Assembly (NCBI GenBank): GCA_021804985.1
Contig: JAJZGD010000008.1
Location: 1 to 35,447 of the forward strand
From: Planctomycetota bacterium
GTDB taxonomy: Bacteria; Planctomycetota; Phycisphaerae; WQYP01
DNA length: 35,447 bases
Direction of reading: 5' to 3'
Below the pieces are notes generated by a model that did not search any database, was not told the DNA's origin, and worked only from the letters and a program-made list of their open reading frames with translations. Shown here in pieces: positions 17,770 through 27,213 of this stretch. Position 1 is the first letter of the stretch, and every line of letters begins with the position of its first letter. Both the position numbers and the translations under genes were made by a program.

Positions 17770-19269
17770 TCACAATGCCGCTTCAGTTGCCAAACCGGAG
17801 AAAGTACTGGTAAACGGCCACGCTTTGGCGCAAATCTCACAATATTCATCAACAGGATTGCTTTCCGCCACGATTCCCGCTCCGGCACGGTAGGTTGCAT
17901 GCCCCGCGTGCCAGGTTGCCGTGCGTATGGCAATGTTCAAATCGCCGGCATCGGCCCGCATCCAGCCGATATTGCCGCAGTATATTCCGCGCGCGGTGCC
18001 TTCAAGTTCATCGATGATCTCCATGGCCCTGATTTTCGGCACGCCCGTGATCGATCCTCCGGGCAACATGCAATTCAGAATTGTTCCCCAACTCGCGTTG
18101 GTTTTCCCCTCAATCGTCGCATACGTTTGCCATAAATGGGGAAGTGATTCCACTTGTCGCGCCGCCGACAGCCGCACCGAACCAATGTCGCATGCCCGCC
18201 CGAGATCGTTGCGCAGCAGATCCACGATCATCGCCAATTCCGATTCCTCCTTGCCGCTCAATAATAATTCGCCGCGTGCCTTGTCATCCGCCGCAGCGTC
18301 GGCTCGGTTTCGTATTCGTGTTCCCTTAATGGGTTGCGTAATCAGGGATGCTCCACGCCGGGATAAAAATAGCTCCGGTGATATTGAACAGACGGCCCAG
18401 TCCCCCGACTGTATAAACGCGGAATACCGTCCCGGACTTTTCTCGTACATCGATCGCCAAAGTTCATAAGGATTATCCGACCGACCCGCCCATACTCCGC
18501 ACAGATTGATCTGATAAATATCTCCCGCTCCAATATATTCCAGTGCCCGCCGGACGGCCGAAATAAAGGGCGGTTGCGTCGGCGCGCGAGCATCCCTCAG
18601 AACACCCGCTTCGCAGGGCACGGTAACTTCCGCCGCACGCAGCGTATCAATCATCTCCATCATCCCCGCGGTCTCAACCATGCCGCCCGTCGCAGCGGTG
18701 TCGTCCAGCCCGCGCGCCTCGCTCATCTCGCCCACGTCGCTCAGCTCCGCCACCTCCGTCAACGACGCGGACGCCGGCTCGCCAATCTCCACCAGCAGCC
18801 ACTTGCCATCTGCGTGATAAATGTAAAAGTGCTGATATAAACACATGTGTGCAAGTGGTTCATTCGATCGATGGGGGCCTGTGCCTTCAATCCGTCTTTG
18901 CAGGTCGTAGCCTATGTACCCGATCCAGCCCACGCCCAACGGCGCTGTGGGTGCCTGAAGCCCTGCGTCCAGCTGCCGACAAAGTGCCGCAATCGCCTCC
19001 GCGGCGCTGGCCATTGGCTGCCGATGCCGCCATCCGCCGATTGATATCTCAAGGGCGAAGCCGCAGTCTGCCTCGATCACCCGCAGATGAACCGCTGGCT
19101 TGGCAGCCACGATGGGTGTGCCCGTCCAGCCTGTAGAAAGAAAGCAAAAATCATTTCCCGATTTGGCCAGAAGCGTTGTCAGCCCATGGGGCTCCGCCGA
19201 CGAATAAATCATCTGCGGTGCGGTGGGGCGATACACCGGCAGAATAGGAAGGTGGTTTGTCGCGTTCAT
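17770..19269 (-). CDS. pabB: Aminodeoxychorismate synthase component I (chorismate-binding enzyme)
   Basis: 'GDIYQINLCGVWAG', 'ISPELFLSRRGASLITQPIKGTRIR' (PIKGT favours PabB over TrpE), 'KEESELAMIVDLLRNDLGRACDIGSVRL', 'LPGGSITGVPKIRAMEIIDELE', 'RAGAGIVAESNPVDEYCEICAKA'. Start MNATNHLP at 19269. Confidence 0.88.
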   Translation of the reverse strand: MNATNHLPILPVYRPTAPQMIYSSAEPHGLTTLLAKSGNDFCFLSTGWTGTPIVAAKPAVHLRVIEADCGFALEISIGGWRHRQPMASAAEAIAALCRQLDAGLQAPTAPLGVGWIGYIGYDLQRRIEGTGPHRSNEPLAHMCLYQHFYIYHADGKWLLVEIGEPASASLTEVAELSDVGEMSEARGLDDTAATGGMVETAGMMEMIDTLRAAEVTVPCEAGVLRDARAPTQPPFISAVRRALEYIGAGDIYQINLCGVWAGRSDNPYELWRSMYEKSPGRYSAFIQSGDWAVCSISPELFLSRRGASLITQPIKGTRIRNRADAAADDKARGELLLSGKEESELAMIVDLLRNDLGRACDIGSVRLSAARQVESLPHLWQTYATIEGKTNASWGTILNCMLPGGSITGVPKIRAMEIIDELEGTARGIYCGNIGWMRADAGDLNIAIRTATWHAGHATYRAGAGIVAESNPVDEYCEICAKAWPFTSTFSGLATEAAL

Positions 19270-19386
19270 CGGCGGCCGCCTTCTCCTATAAAAACAATCT
19301 CGGAAATTCAGACAAAGCCCCATGCCGCCGTTAAACTACGCGTGGCGGCGGAAAATTCAGCGTTACCCTATGCGTGAGGCAAAGGA

Positions 19387-21042
19387 ATGTCCACAACCAA
19401 CGCGGGCTCACGACGGAGTTTCAAACGCGAAGCCGGCATTATTGGTCTGCTTTATGCGAGTCTCGGCGGAATCATCGGGTCCGGCTGGCTCAAGGGGCCG
19501 CTCAACGCCGCCGTCCGCGCCGGCCCCTTGAGTATGTTTTCATGGCTGATTGGCGGCGTGGCCATTCTGATGCTCGCGATGGTATACGCGGAACTCGCCA
19601 CGCTTTTCCCTCGCGGCGGCGCGGTGGTGCACTTTCCCCGCCTCAGCCATGGCTCGCTTCTCGCCCGCATCTGGAGTTGGATACTTTTTCTCGCCTATGT
19701 AACCATCGCCCCGGCAGAAGTTGTCGCCACGCTCAACTATCTCGACGTTTTTCTCCGCCACCTCGCAATTCATTGGATTCCGCCCTTCATTTTGCACACG
19801 GCCAGCGGGTCAAACGTCCTTACCGCCGCCGGCATGGTGATTGCCATTATGCTTCTGGCCGTATTTACGGCACTGAATCTGCTCGGCATTAAGTGGGTCA
19901 TGCGAATCAGCAATACCGCCGGATGGTGGAAACTCATCGTGCCACTGCTCACCGCTCTCACGCTGCTTTATGTTGGGCACCATTGGCAGAATTTCCGCCT
20001 TCACTCCGCCGATTCGCGGCGCGAAATTGAAGGCATTTTTACTTCTCTCAGCAGCGCCGGCGTGATTTTCAGCTTTCTGGGCTTCCGGCAGGCGGTGGAA
20101 TTGGCGGGCGAAAGCGCAAACCCGAAACGGAACATCCCCATTGCCGTCATCGGATCCGTCGTCATTGGTTTGATCATTTATCTGCTGCTGCAGGCAGGCT
20201 TTATTGCCGCGATAAATCCCCATACGCTGGCCAAATATGGATGGGAAAAAATCACCAGCGGGGGGTATCTTGCCAGGTTCGGCGGTGCACCGCTCGCTGC
20301 GGTCGCCCAGGGCCTCGGACTCGTTTGGCTTACCTACGTCTTGTACGCCGATGCGGTGATTTCACCCGGTGGCACCGGGTTTATTTACTCGACCACCTCC
20401 GCCCGCGTTATTTCCGCCATGGGCTCGGATGGTTTTATTCATCGCATTTTCTCAAGACTCAGCCGAAACGGCGTGCCATGGGTCGCCGGCATTCTGGCGT
20501 TTCTCGTGGGGATCGTTTTTCTACTTCCATTTCCCAGTTGGTCGCAGTTGGTGGGATATATTTCTTCCGTCACCGTGCTTTCCTACGGCATCGGCCCGAT
20601 TGTGCTTATGTCGCTGCGAAAAATCATGCCGGAAAATCAGCACCCGCGGCCCTATCGCCTTCCGGCGGCTCATATCTTCGCTCCCATTACATTCATTATT
20701 TCCAACCTTATGATTTATTGGTCAGGCCTCAAAACGCTTCTGATTTTGTTGGCGGTGTTGGCCTCCATTTTTATCCTGTTTCTCGCGTGGCGGCTGCTAA
20801 GCGGAGCAACGCTCCGGCAGATGGCATGGCGCAGTGCCTGGTGGGTGCTTCCCTATCTGCTCGGCCTGCTGATCCTGGATGCGATTGGGCCGGCCCATCT
20901 TGTGGGCGGTAGCGGCCTGATTCCGTTTCCGCTGGATACCCTGGTTGTTGCCGGATTCAGTTTGGCCATCTTTTATCTGGCGGTGCGGTGCTGCGTGTCC
21001 GTTGAAGAACTTGAAGCTTATATCGAAACCCAGGAAATTTAG
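19387..21042 (+). CDS. APC-superfamily amino acid permease
   Basis: 551 aa, about 12 hydrophobic segments; 'GIIGLLYASLGGIIGSGWLKGPLNAAVRAGP', 'IFSFLGFRQAVELAGESANPKRNIPIAVIGSVVIGLIIYLLLQ' are typical APC motifs. Confidence 0.88.
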   Translation: MSTTNAGSRRSFKREAGIIGLLYASLGGIIGSGWLKGPLNAAVRAGPLSMFSWLIGGVAILMLAMVYAELATLFPRGGAVVHFPRLSHGSLLARIWSWILFLAYVTIAPAEVVATLNYLDVFLRHLAIHWIPPFILHTASGSNVLTAAGMVIAIMLLAVFTALNLLGIKWVMRISNTAGWWKLIVPLLTALTLLYVGHHWQNFRLHSADSRREIEGIFTSLSSAGVIFSFLGFRQAVELAGESANPKRNIPIAVIGSVVIGLIIYLLLQAGFIAAINPHTLAKYGWEKITSGGYLARFGGAPLAAVAQGLGLVWLTYVLYADAVISPGGTGFIYSTTSARVISAMGSDGFIHRIFSRLSRNGVPWVAGILAFLVGIVFLLPFPSWSQLVGYISSVTVLSYGIGPIVLMSLRKIMPENQHPRPYRLPAAHIFAPITFIISNLMIYWSGLKTLLILLAVLASIFILFLAWRLLSGATLRQMAWRSAWWVLPYLLGLLILDAIGPAHLVGGSGLIPFPLDTLVVAGFSLAIFYLAVRCCVSVEELEAYIETQEI

Positions 21043-21273
21043 AATCGCAGGGCCACCCCATCTCATCGTATGGTTTGCCGCCATCGCCATGGGCCGGAGT
21101 GTGGCGGAAAGAAAGCCGAAAAGTGGCCGGAAAGATGGCGAAAAAAGAGCCGAAAGGTCCCTGTGGCTGCCTTGCGCTGACGGGTATTTTTGGTATGTGG
21201 GGCGCAGCGGCCGAACGCCGCTCACCGTCATGCAAATGCCTGCTGCAACCGCATTCCAGCGGCGGCATTTTTG

Positions 21274-21984
21274 CTATTTGCTTTTGCCGAGTTTCTTTTT
21301 GGCTTGGGCCTCCGCCTGCCGCTTGGCCGTTTCACTGAGAATGCGCGTCTCAAAATCCACGCTGAATTGATGCCACGTCTTTATCTTGCCGGCTTTCACA
21401 TCCGCGGTCACGCCATCGAGCAAATGGGCAAACACCCGTTCATCGCTGGCCCGCTGGCGGATTATTTTGGGCGTAAGGCCCGGTTCCTTCAGATGGAACA
21501 TCGCCCGTGCATCGAGTTTCCAATTCAAACCGCGTTTAACAAAGTGCAAGGTGCCCTGCTTCACCGCGGATGCTGTGGGCTTAAAAGTTAGTGTTGCGTG
21601 CTTAGCCTTCATGACCAGCGTGGCGGATGGCAGGGCGGTCAGCATGGCGTTTAAGCGGTCGGACGCTGAAAGCCCCGGCTGCTGATTTGGGGGCCGCCCG
21701 AGATGAGCCCGGGCGACGCGAAGCATATTGGTCATCGCGGCGGTCATCATCGCAAACGAGGTGGATACCTGCTTCTCTAAGGGGGTGCGGCCATACAGGC
21801 ATTCGGCAATTCGCTTTGCGTTATGACTTTTTACCGCCCAGACGAACGTTTCGACCGTTCGCCGCGGTGTGGTGTAATCCGGATATTTCAGGGCCGGCCG
21901 CGATGCATCGGCCGCGGGCCGCGTTTGGCCCATGACGGCCCCGGGCACCAGCAGGCACGCAAGCAAAATGATCTGGCATTTCAT
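21274..21984 (-). CDS. Hypothetical secreted protein with N-terminal signal peptide
   Basis: MKCQIILLACLLVPGAVMGQTRPAADAS signal peptide; 'TPRRTVETFVWAVKSHNAKRIAECLYGR' resembles exported DUF4878/NTF2-like proteins but no family is assigned. Confidence 0.6.
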   Translation of the reverse strand: MKCQIILLACLLVPGAVMGQTRPAADASRPALKYPDYTTPRRTVETFVWAVKSHNAKRIAECLYGRTPLEKQVSTSFAMMTAAMTNMLRVARAHLGRPPNQQPGLSASDRLNAMLTALPSATLVMKAKHATLTFKPTASAVKQGTLHFVKRGLNWKLDARAMFHLKEPGLTPKIIRQRASDERVFAHLLDGVTADVKAGKIKTWHQFSVDFETRILSETAKRQAEAQAKKKLGKSK

Positions 21985-22065
21985 CTGACTTCCTTCGCCC
22001 AAGACAACCCCATCGAATTTCCCTTGATTGGCTTAACGGCGTGATCAAAAAAAGCATGCATCCGA

Positions 22066-22872
22066 TCAGAATGAAAAGTCTGCCACGATCGGATAATGAT
22101 CGCTGGCGAACTTGGCCAACGGATTTACCAATGTACCGTATCCGGCCAATCCATGCGCATGGGCGGGATCGATAAAAATGTGGTCGCGGCGTAAGGGGGG
22201 CTGTCGGTCGGTGGGAGTGAAGGCGGCATCATCCCGGTTGGCAGCGGCAGAACCGGCATCCACCCAGTTGGCTCGCAGGATTTCAAAAATGGCCGATACC
22301 GGTGCGTTCGGCCCCGGCGTGGGGCTGGCACCCACCCGCTGGCCGGGGATTGCGGGGGAAATGGGAGCAGTTGGCGTCGGGGCCGCAATGGCGCGGAAAG
22401 TTGGGGCGCTTGCGTGAGCGGCGCTAAAATCACCGAACAGCAGCCCCGGCCCTGCACCGGACGAATTATAATATTCAAGAATGGCATGAACTTCGCCAAT
22501 GCGGATCGGTTCATCGCCGGCGCTATCGCCTGCGTGCAGCTGAACGGCGAGAATTTGCACCGGGCCGCATGGTGCATCCACCGAGGCGCTGAGCGCAGCG
22601 TTGCGAAATCGCGGGTCCACGACGCCGAGATTCACCGCCTCCGATATGGGGTGCCGACTAAGCAAAGCGACGCCGCCGCTTGCACCCGCGTGCGATTTTG
22701 CCTGAAAGAAATGCATGGAGACTTTACGCGCAATGGCGAAGACATTTTCGTCGATCCGTGTATCGCATAGAACGGCGATGTGCGGCGCGGCGGATCGAAT
22801 CACGTGGCAGAGGGGATCCACACGACCTTGGCCCCCCTCGAAAATGTTGTAGATCATCACTCTCATGGGCAT
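22066..22872 (-). CDS. Endonuclease/exonuclease/phosphatase (EEP) family protein
   Basis: 'MRVMIYNIFEGG', 'HIAVLCDTRID', 'GGVALLSRHPIS', 'GPGLLFGDFSAAH', 'RRDHIFID', 'FASDHYPIVADFSF': EEP fold motif order including the terminal SDHYP. Confidence 0.85.
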   Translation of the reverse strand: MPMRVMIYNIFEGGQGRVDPLCHVIRSAAPHIAVLCDTRIDENVFAIARKVSMHFFQAKSHAGASGGVALLSRHPISEAVNLGVVDPRFRNAALSASVDAPCGPVQILAVQLHAGDSAGDEPIRIGEVHAILEYYNSSGAGPGLLFGDFSAAHASAPTFRAIAAPTPTAPISPAIPGQRVGASPTPGPNAPVSAIFEILRANWVDAGSAAANRDDAAFTPTDRQPPLRRDHIFIDPAHAHGLAGYGTLVNPLAKFASDHYPIVADFSF

Positions 22873-22956
22873 CGCAAAAAATCGGCCGATCCGGCGACGC
22901 GCGCCAAATCGGCCGGTGGATTGATTCGGAGCTTTCGCGCAAGCCGTCGGAACGCG

Positions 22957-22978
22957 GCCATTACTCGGACAGTCTCCT
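22957..22978 (+). repeat. Dispersed repeat copy A (GGCCATTACTCGGACAGTCTCC)
   Basis: Differs at two positions from copy B at 28219-28240 (GGCCATTACTTGGACAGGCTCC). Confidence 0.6.
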
Positions 22979-22999
22979 ATCCGTGCTTCTCGCGGCGGC

Positions 23000-23518
23000 T
23001 TATGCCGAGATACCATCTTCTGTGGGTTGGGGCTCCGCTTGTTCAGGCTGCTCGGAAACGGCCGCCTCGGCCTCCTTCTCGCGCACCACCCAAACTTTAA
23101 TCTGTGCCTTGAGGTCCGCAGCAAGCTGCACATTAACCATAAAGGTATCGATTCGCCGCAGCGGTTCATCAAGGCGAACATCATCGGGCGTTATGGCATG
23201 GCCGAGTTTCATGAGTTCATCGGAGATATCCCGCCGGGATACGGACCCGAAGAGATGCCCTTCTTCATTGGATGCCCGTGCAATGGTAAGTTCCAGCCCG
23301 GTGATGGTCTCAAGCAGCTTTTCCTTCTGCTCGCGCACGAGATTCATATGAGCTTCGTGCTCTTTGCGTGCGGCTTCCAAGCGCTGGATGTTTCCCTCCG
23401 TCGGGGCTACGGCGAGATTTTTGGGTAGCAAATAATTGCGGGCAAATCCTTCGCGCACCTCAATAACGGTGCCGACAATGCCAATTTTTTCGATCGTTTC
23501 GGTCAGCAGAACTTTCAC
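23000..23518 (-). CDS. rplI: 50S ribosomal protein L9 (bL9)
   Basis: MKVLLTETIEKIGIVGTVIEVREGFARNYLLPKNLAVAPTEGNIQRLEAARKEHEAH; C-terminal 'HLFGSVSRRDISDEL'. Confidence 0.95.
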   Translation of the reverse strand: MKVLLTETIEKIGIVGTVIEVREGFARNYLLPKNLAVAPTEGNIQRLEAARKEHEAHMNLVREQKEKLLETITGLELTIARASNEEGHLFGSVSRRDISDELMKLGHAITPDDVRLDEPLRRIDTFMVNVQLAADLKAQIKVWVVREKEAEAAVSEQPEQAEPQPTEDGISA

Positions 23519-23620
23519 AGGTCACCTTCATGTAGAGAGTTAATATCTTTTAAGCATTCACCAGTCTGTTTTGCACCGTTGCCACCACCGCGGATGGCCA
23601 CACGCCGATGCAGTAAAAAA

Positions 23621-24094
23621 TCAAAACGGAATATCATCGGGCGAAATCGGCGGCGCTTCATCATCCGGGCTTGCGCCCGACGGGCGTCCCGGCGGGGGGG
23701 CGGGGCGGTTAAACGTTCGGGCGGGCGCGGGCGCATCGGTCGGCTCGCCGGCGGGGCGCGCCTCACGTGAATCGATAAATTGGAACCCCTCAATGACAAC
23801 CCGCATCTTGCTGCGCTTGGTGCCATCCTGTGCTTCCCATTGATCAAGCTTCAATCGGCCCTCAACAAAAATGGGGCGGCCTTTTTTCAGGTATTTGGAA
23901 AGTGTTTCCGCCTGCTTGCCGTAGGAAGTGCAATCCACGAACATCACTTCCTCTTTTTGCTGCCCGTCCGGAGTTGACCACCGCCGATTGACGGCAATAC
24001 CCAGCTCGCAAACGGGCGTCTGCGATGGCGTATAAGACAACTGGGGATCCCGCGTGAGGTTCCCCATCAAAAACACTTTATTTAAATTCGCCAT
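23621..24094 (-). CDS. ssb: Single-stranded DNA-binding protein
   Basis: MANLNKVFLMGNLTRDPQLSYTPSQTPVCELGIAVNRRW...; acidic C-terminal tip 'SPDDIPF'. Confidence 0.96.
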   Translation of the reverse strand: MANLNKVFLMGNLTRDPQLSYTPSQTPVCELGIAVNRRWSTPDGQQKEEVMFVDCTSYGKQAETLSKYLKKGRPIFVEGRLKLDQWEAQDGTKRSKMRVVIEGFQFIDSREARPAGEPTDAPAPARTFNRPAPPPGRPSGASPDDEAPPISPDDIPF

Positions 24095-24139
24095 AATCTA
24101 TTTCCATCGAATGCCGCCGGTTTTCCGTCGGCGCAATTT

Positions 24140-24580
24140 TCAGCTTGCCACTTCCGGTTCAGCCGGAACTTCCGGAGCGGCCCGATCAGGTTGGCGGTCG
24201 TGGGGGCGGCGGTGGCCGCGCATCCCATGGTCATCGGCGGCGGGCTGCTGCGGCACCATCTGTTCAATATCCTGAAGGGCAAGATGATCCGCTTTGATAA
24301 TCAGGACGCGCAGAATATTTTCCGACAATTGAACATCGCGTTCCACACCGGCGACTTTTGGCCCTTCGCACTTGAACAAGGTCAGTACGTAGACGCCCCG
24401 CTTTTGTCCGTCAACGGGGTACGCGAGACGGCGTTCGTCCCACTTTCGCACGTGAAGAATTTCGGCGTTGGCGCGATGCAGGATGTGCTCTACTTCTTCG
24501 CGGGCTGTATCCCAGCTGCCCCCTGCATAGGCGGCGTTAAGCAAAAACAGGCCTTCGTACTGACCAATGCGGATCGACAT
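24140..24580 (-). CDS. rpsF: 30S ribosomal protein S6 (bS6) with charged C-terminal extension
   Basis: 'YEGLFLLNAAYAGGSWDTAREEVEHILHRANAEILHVRKWDERRLAYPVDGQKRGVYVLTLFKCEG...LSENILRVLIIKAD'. Confidence 0.92.
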   Translation of the reverse strand: MSIRIGQYEGLFLLNAAYAGGSWDTAREEVEHILHRANAEILHVRKWDERRLAYPVDGQKRGVYVLTLFKCEGPKVAGVERDVQLSENILRVLIIKADHLALQDIEQMVPQQPAADDHGMRGHRRPHDRQPDRAAPEVPAEPEVAS

Positions 24581-24702
24581 AAAACAAACTCCAAATTCCG
24601 CCAGGCGGCGAGCGGTGCGCCGTGCACCACCATGGGTTTCCCCGCCGGCATCACAATCTAAAAATTCTGCTCTCGCCTCAGTTCCGCGGCTGGTCCGGGG
24701 CC

Positions 24703-25308
24703 TTAATCAGGCACTCCGTTGTACGCCGTCATTGCCGCGCCAATCCCACGGCGAATCCAGCAGTCTACCGCTTCACAGCCCCGGTTTAAAGCCTCCGAGA
24801 GCAGGGGCACCTGAGCCGGCGAAAAACGGGACAGCACATATCGGTCCAGCGGGACAGACGGTGGCTCGGGGGCGTCCACGCCGATACGCAAACGGGCAAA
24901 AAGCGTTTCAAGCCTCGATTCGGCCGCTGCCCGCGATTTCAACGCTTGGCCAATATTGGCCAGCCCGTTATGGCCGCCGCTTGACCCACCTGCTCGCAGA
25001 CGAATGGTTCCGCAAGGAAGGGCGACATCATCGACCAATACCAGCAGATCGTCCAGGGGCAGATTGAAAAAATCCACCGCTGCCAGCACCGCTTTACCGC
25101 TGAGATTCATGAACGTCTCCGGCTTGAGCAGCATGATCTTCTCGCCATTGGCGATAAAATCGGTGCTGCGCCCGGAGAAGCCCTTTTGCCACCGCCCCGC
25201 GCCCCCCTTATGGGCCAGCGCATCGGCCAGCATAAAGCCCGCATTGTGCCGGGTGTGTTCATACTCAGAGCCCGGGTTGCCAAGCCCGACAATCAATTTC
25301 ATGGCCAT
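24703..25308 (-). CDS. pth: Peptidyl-tRNA hydrolase
   Basis: MAMKLIVGLGNPGSEYEHTRHNAGFMLADALA...KPETFMNLSGKAV...LVDDVALPCGTIRLRAGGSSGGHNGLANI...RLRIGV. Confidence 0.97.
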   Translation of the reverse strand: MAMKLIVGLGNPGSEYEHTRHNAGFMLADALAHKGGAGRWQKGFSGRSTDFIANGEKIMLLKPETFMNLSGKAVLAAVDFFNLPLDDLLVLVDDVALPCGTIRLRAGGSSGGHNGLANIGQALKSRAAAESRLETLFARLRIGVDAPEPPSVPLDRYVLSRFSPAQVPLLSEALNRGCEAVDCWIRRGIGAAMTAYNGVPD

Positions 25309-25337
25309 ACCCGGCGAACCGCAAGCGGAACCGGCCT

Positions 25338-26033
25338 TTATTTCTGGGCCTCAGCCTTTTTGCCGGCGGCCGGAGCGGCCACCGCAGTGCCCACGGCGTC
25401 TTCATCCGGCTTCTTGCCAATGACTTCCGGCTCGCTTGGGCCCGGAGCGGCATCGGTTGCAGCTGCAACTTCCTTCACCGGCTTGACCTGGCAGATGATC
25501 TGCTCAGGTGGGCTCATAAGCTTCATACCAGCGGGAAGTGCAATTTCTTTGGCGTGTACCGAGCCGTAAAGTTCAAGGTGATCGATGTTCACACGCAGAC
25601 TATCGGGAATTTCAAGCGGCAGCGTTTCAACGTCAATCTCGGAATGCTGCACGTCCAGGACGCCGCCTTCTTTAGTGCCTTTGGCCACGCCGCGAAATTC
25701 AATGGCCAGCCGCACGCGCACGGGCTTGGCCGGATCAATGCGCAGAAAATCCACATGCTGCATGTATTTCTGCAGGTGGTCATATTGAACTTCCTGAATC
25801 AGCACGTGCTCAATCTGGCCGTCAAGCTTCAGGTCCAGCAAATGGGCGCCGCTGTGAATGGCCTTTTCGGTGGCGGCGGCATCAAGGGCAACCGGCGTGC
25901 TCTCGCCTTTAAGCCCGTAAATAATCGCCGGCAGCTTGCCTTCGCCTCGCAGCCGCAGGTTTGCCATTCGCCCCTTCGGCTGGCGCGGTTCGGATTCGAG
26001 TACGATTCTTTGGTTTTCGGTTTTGGCCACCAT
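25338..26033 (-). CDS. rplY: 50S ribosomal protein L25 / general stress protein Ctc (bL25)
   Basis: 231 aa; 'RLRGEGKLPAIIYGLKGESTPVALDAAATEKAIHSGAHLLDLKLDG...VLIQEVQYDHLQKYMQHVDFLRID...KPVRVRLAIEFRGVAKGTKEGGVLDVQHSEIDVETLPLEIPDSLRVNIDHLELYGSVHAKEIALPAGM'; sits between prs and pth. Confidence 0.95.
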   Translation of the reverse strand: MVAKTENQRIVLESEPRQPKGRMANLRLRGEGKLPAIIYGLKGESTPVALDAAATEKAIHSGAHLLDLKLDGQIEHVLIQEVQYDHLQKYMQHVDFLRIDPAKPVRVRLAIEFRGVAKGTKEGGVLDVQHSEIDVETLPLEIPDSLRVNIDHLELYGSVHAKEIALPAGMKLMSPPEQIICQVKPVKEVAAATDAAPGPSEPEVIGKKPDEDAVGTAVAAPAAGKKAEAQK

Positions 26034-26104
26034 GGCTCACATCTCCTGAAGAAATAGATACATGTTTTCATCATCGCTTAACGATGACATCCCAATAAGA
26101 ACGG

Positions 26105-27097
26105 TCAACGCTTTCCGCCGTTTCCGCCCTTATCGAACAAACTTGAAACAGATTGATTCAGATGGATTCGCCGGATCGCTTCGCCGAGAAGATCGGAAAT
26201 CGAAAGAACCTCAAGCCGATCCCGGATTGGGTCAAGCCGGCTGTCCATCGGCACCGTGTCGGTCACAACAATTTTACTGATAGGACTTTTGGCCACGCGC
26301 TCAATGGCGGCGCCGGCAAAAACACCATGCGTGGCGGCAATATGAACGGCCGTCGCGCCGTGATCCATCAAAATTTTGCTCGCCTCGGCAATCGTTCCGC
26401 CCGTGGTGATCATGTCATCGAACATCAGCACAGTTTTATCAACCACATCGCCGACGATGGTTGACATAAATACCTTGGTGCCCGATTGCCGCCGCTTGTC
26501 AATAAAGGCCAGATCCCCGCCGAGCATTTCGGCGTAATAACTTGCAGCCTTGAGATTGCCGGGATCCGGCGACACTACGGCAATGCGCCCAAGCTCCGGC
26601 AACTGCTTGCGGTACCAGTTGAGAAACACGGGGGATGCAAGTAAATGGTCCACCGGCAGATCAAAAAAGCCCTGCACCTGCGCGGCGTGCAAATCCATTG
26701 CAATCACGCGATCCACGCCGGCGGCAGTGATTATGTTGGCGACCATTTTTGCGGTGATCGGTGTTCGGCCTTCATTCTTGCGATCCTGCCGGGCGTATCC
26801 AAAATACGGGATGACCGCGGTAATGCGAGCAGCGGATGCCCGCATCAGACAATCAATCCAGACCAGAAGCTCTATCAGATTGTCGTTGACCGGTGGACAT
26901 GTCGGCTGAACGATAAAGCAGTCGCGCCCGCGAACATCCTCTTCCAACTTTACAATGATTTCGCCATCCGGAAAGCTCTCGATTCTCGCGCGCCCCTGCG
27001 GCAAATTGAGATGTTCGCAAATGGCCTTAACCAGCAGCGGATTGGCGCGCCCCGCGAAAATTTTCATATCGTGATTTAGGTTATCCATCATCGCCAA
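26105..27097 (-). CDS. prs: Ribose-phosphate pyrophosphokinase
   Basis: 'MKIFAGRANPLLVKAICEHLNLPQGRARIESFPDGEIIVKLEEDVRGRDCFIVQPT', 'MRASAARITAVIPYFGYARQDRK', 'VLMFDDMITTGGTIAEASKILMDHGA'. The true start may be a few codons downstream. Confidence 0.96.
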   Translation of the reverse strand: MAMMDNLNHDMKIFAGRANPLLVKAICEHLNLPQGRARIESFPDGEIIVKLEEDVRGRDCFIVQPTCPPVNDNLIELLVWIDCLMRASAARITAVIPYFGYARQDRKNEGRTPITAKMVANIITAAGVDRVIAMDLHAAQVQGFFDLPVDHLLASPVFLNWYRKQLPELGRIAVVSPDPGNLKAASYYAEMLGGDLAFIDKRRQSGTKVFMSTIVGDVVDKTVLMFDDMITTGGTIAEASKILMDHGATAVHIAATHGVFAGAAIERVAKSPISKIVVTDTVPMDSRLDPIRDRLEVLSISDLLGEAIRRIHLNQSVSSLFDKGGNGGKR

Positions 27098-27213
27098 TCA
27101 CCCGCGTCTGTTATTAAATCGCCGCCCATACAGCCACGGCGCTACCGCACCACGGCCGCAAAAAATCTGAAGCCCTGCGCCGCCAGAACGTTCATGGCGC
27201 CCGTTTCAGCGAG

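Noticed and set aside
18640-18790. Low-complexity segment in pabB ('EVAELSDVGEMSEARGLDDTAATGGMVETAGMMEMIDTLRAAEV') as a possible inserted element
   Set aside because: Reads in frame and lies at the linker between the N-terminal and chorismate-binding domains; more likely a variable linker.
25554-26057. 167-aa plus-strand ORF antisense to rplY
   Set aside because: Shadow frame of a ribosomal protein gene.
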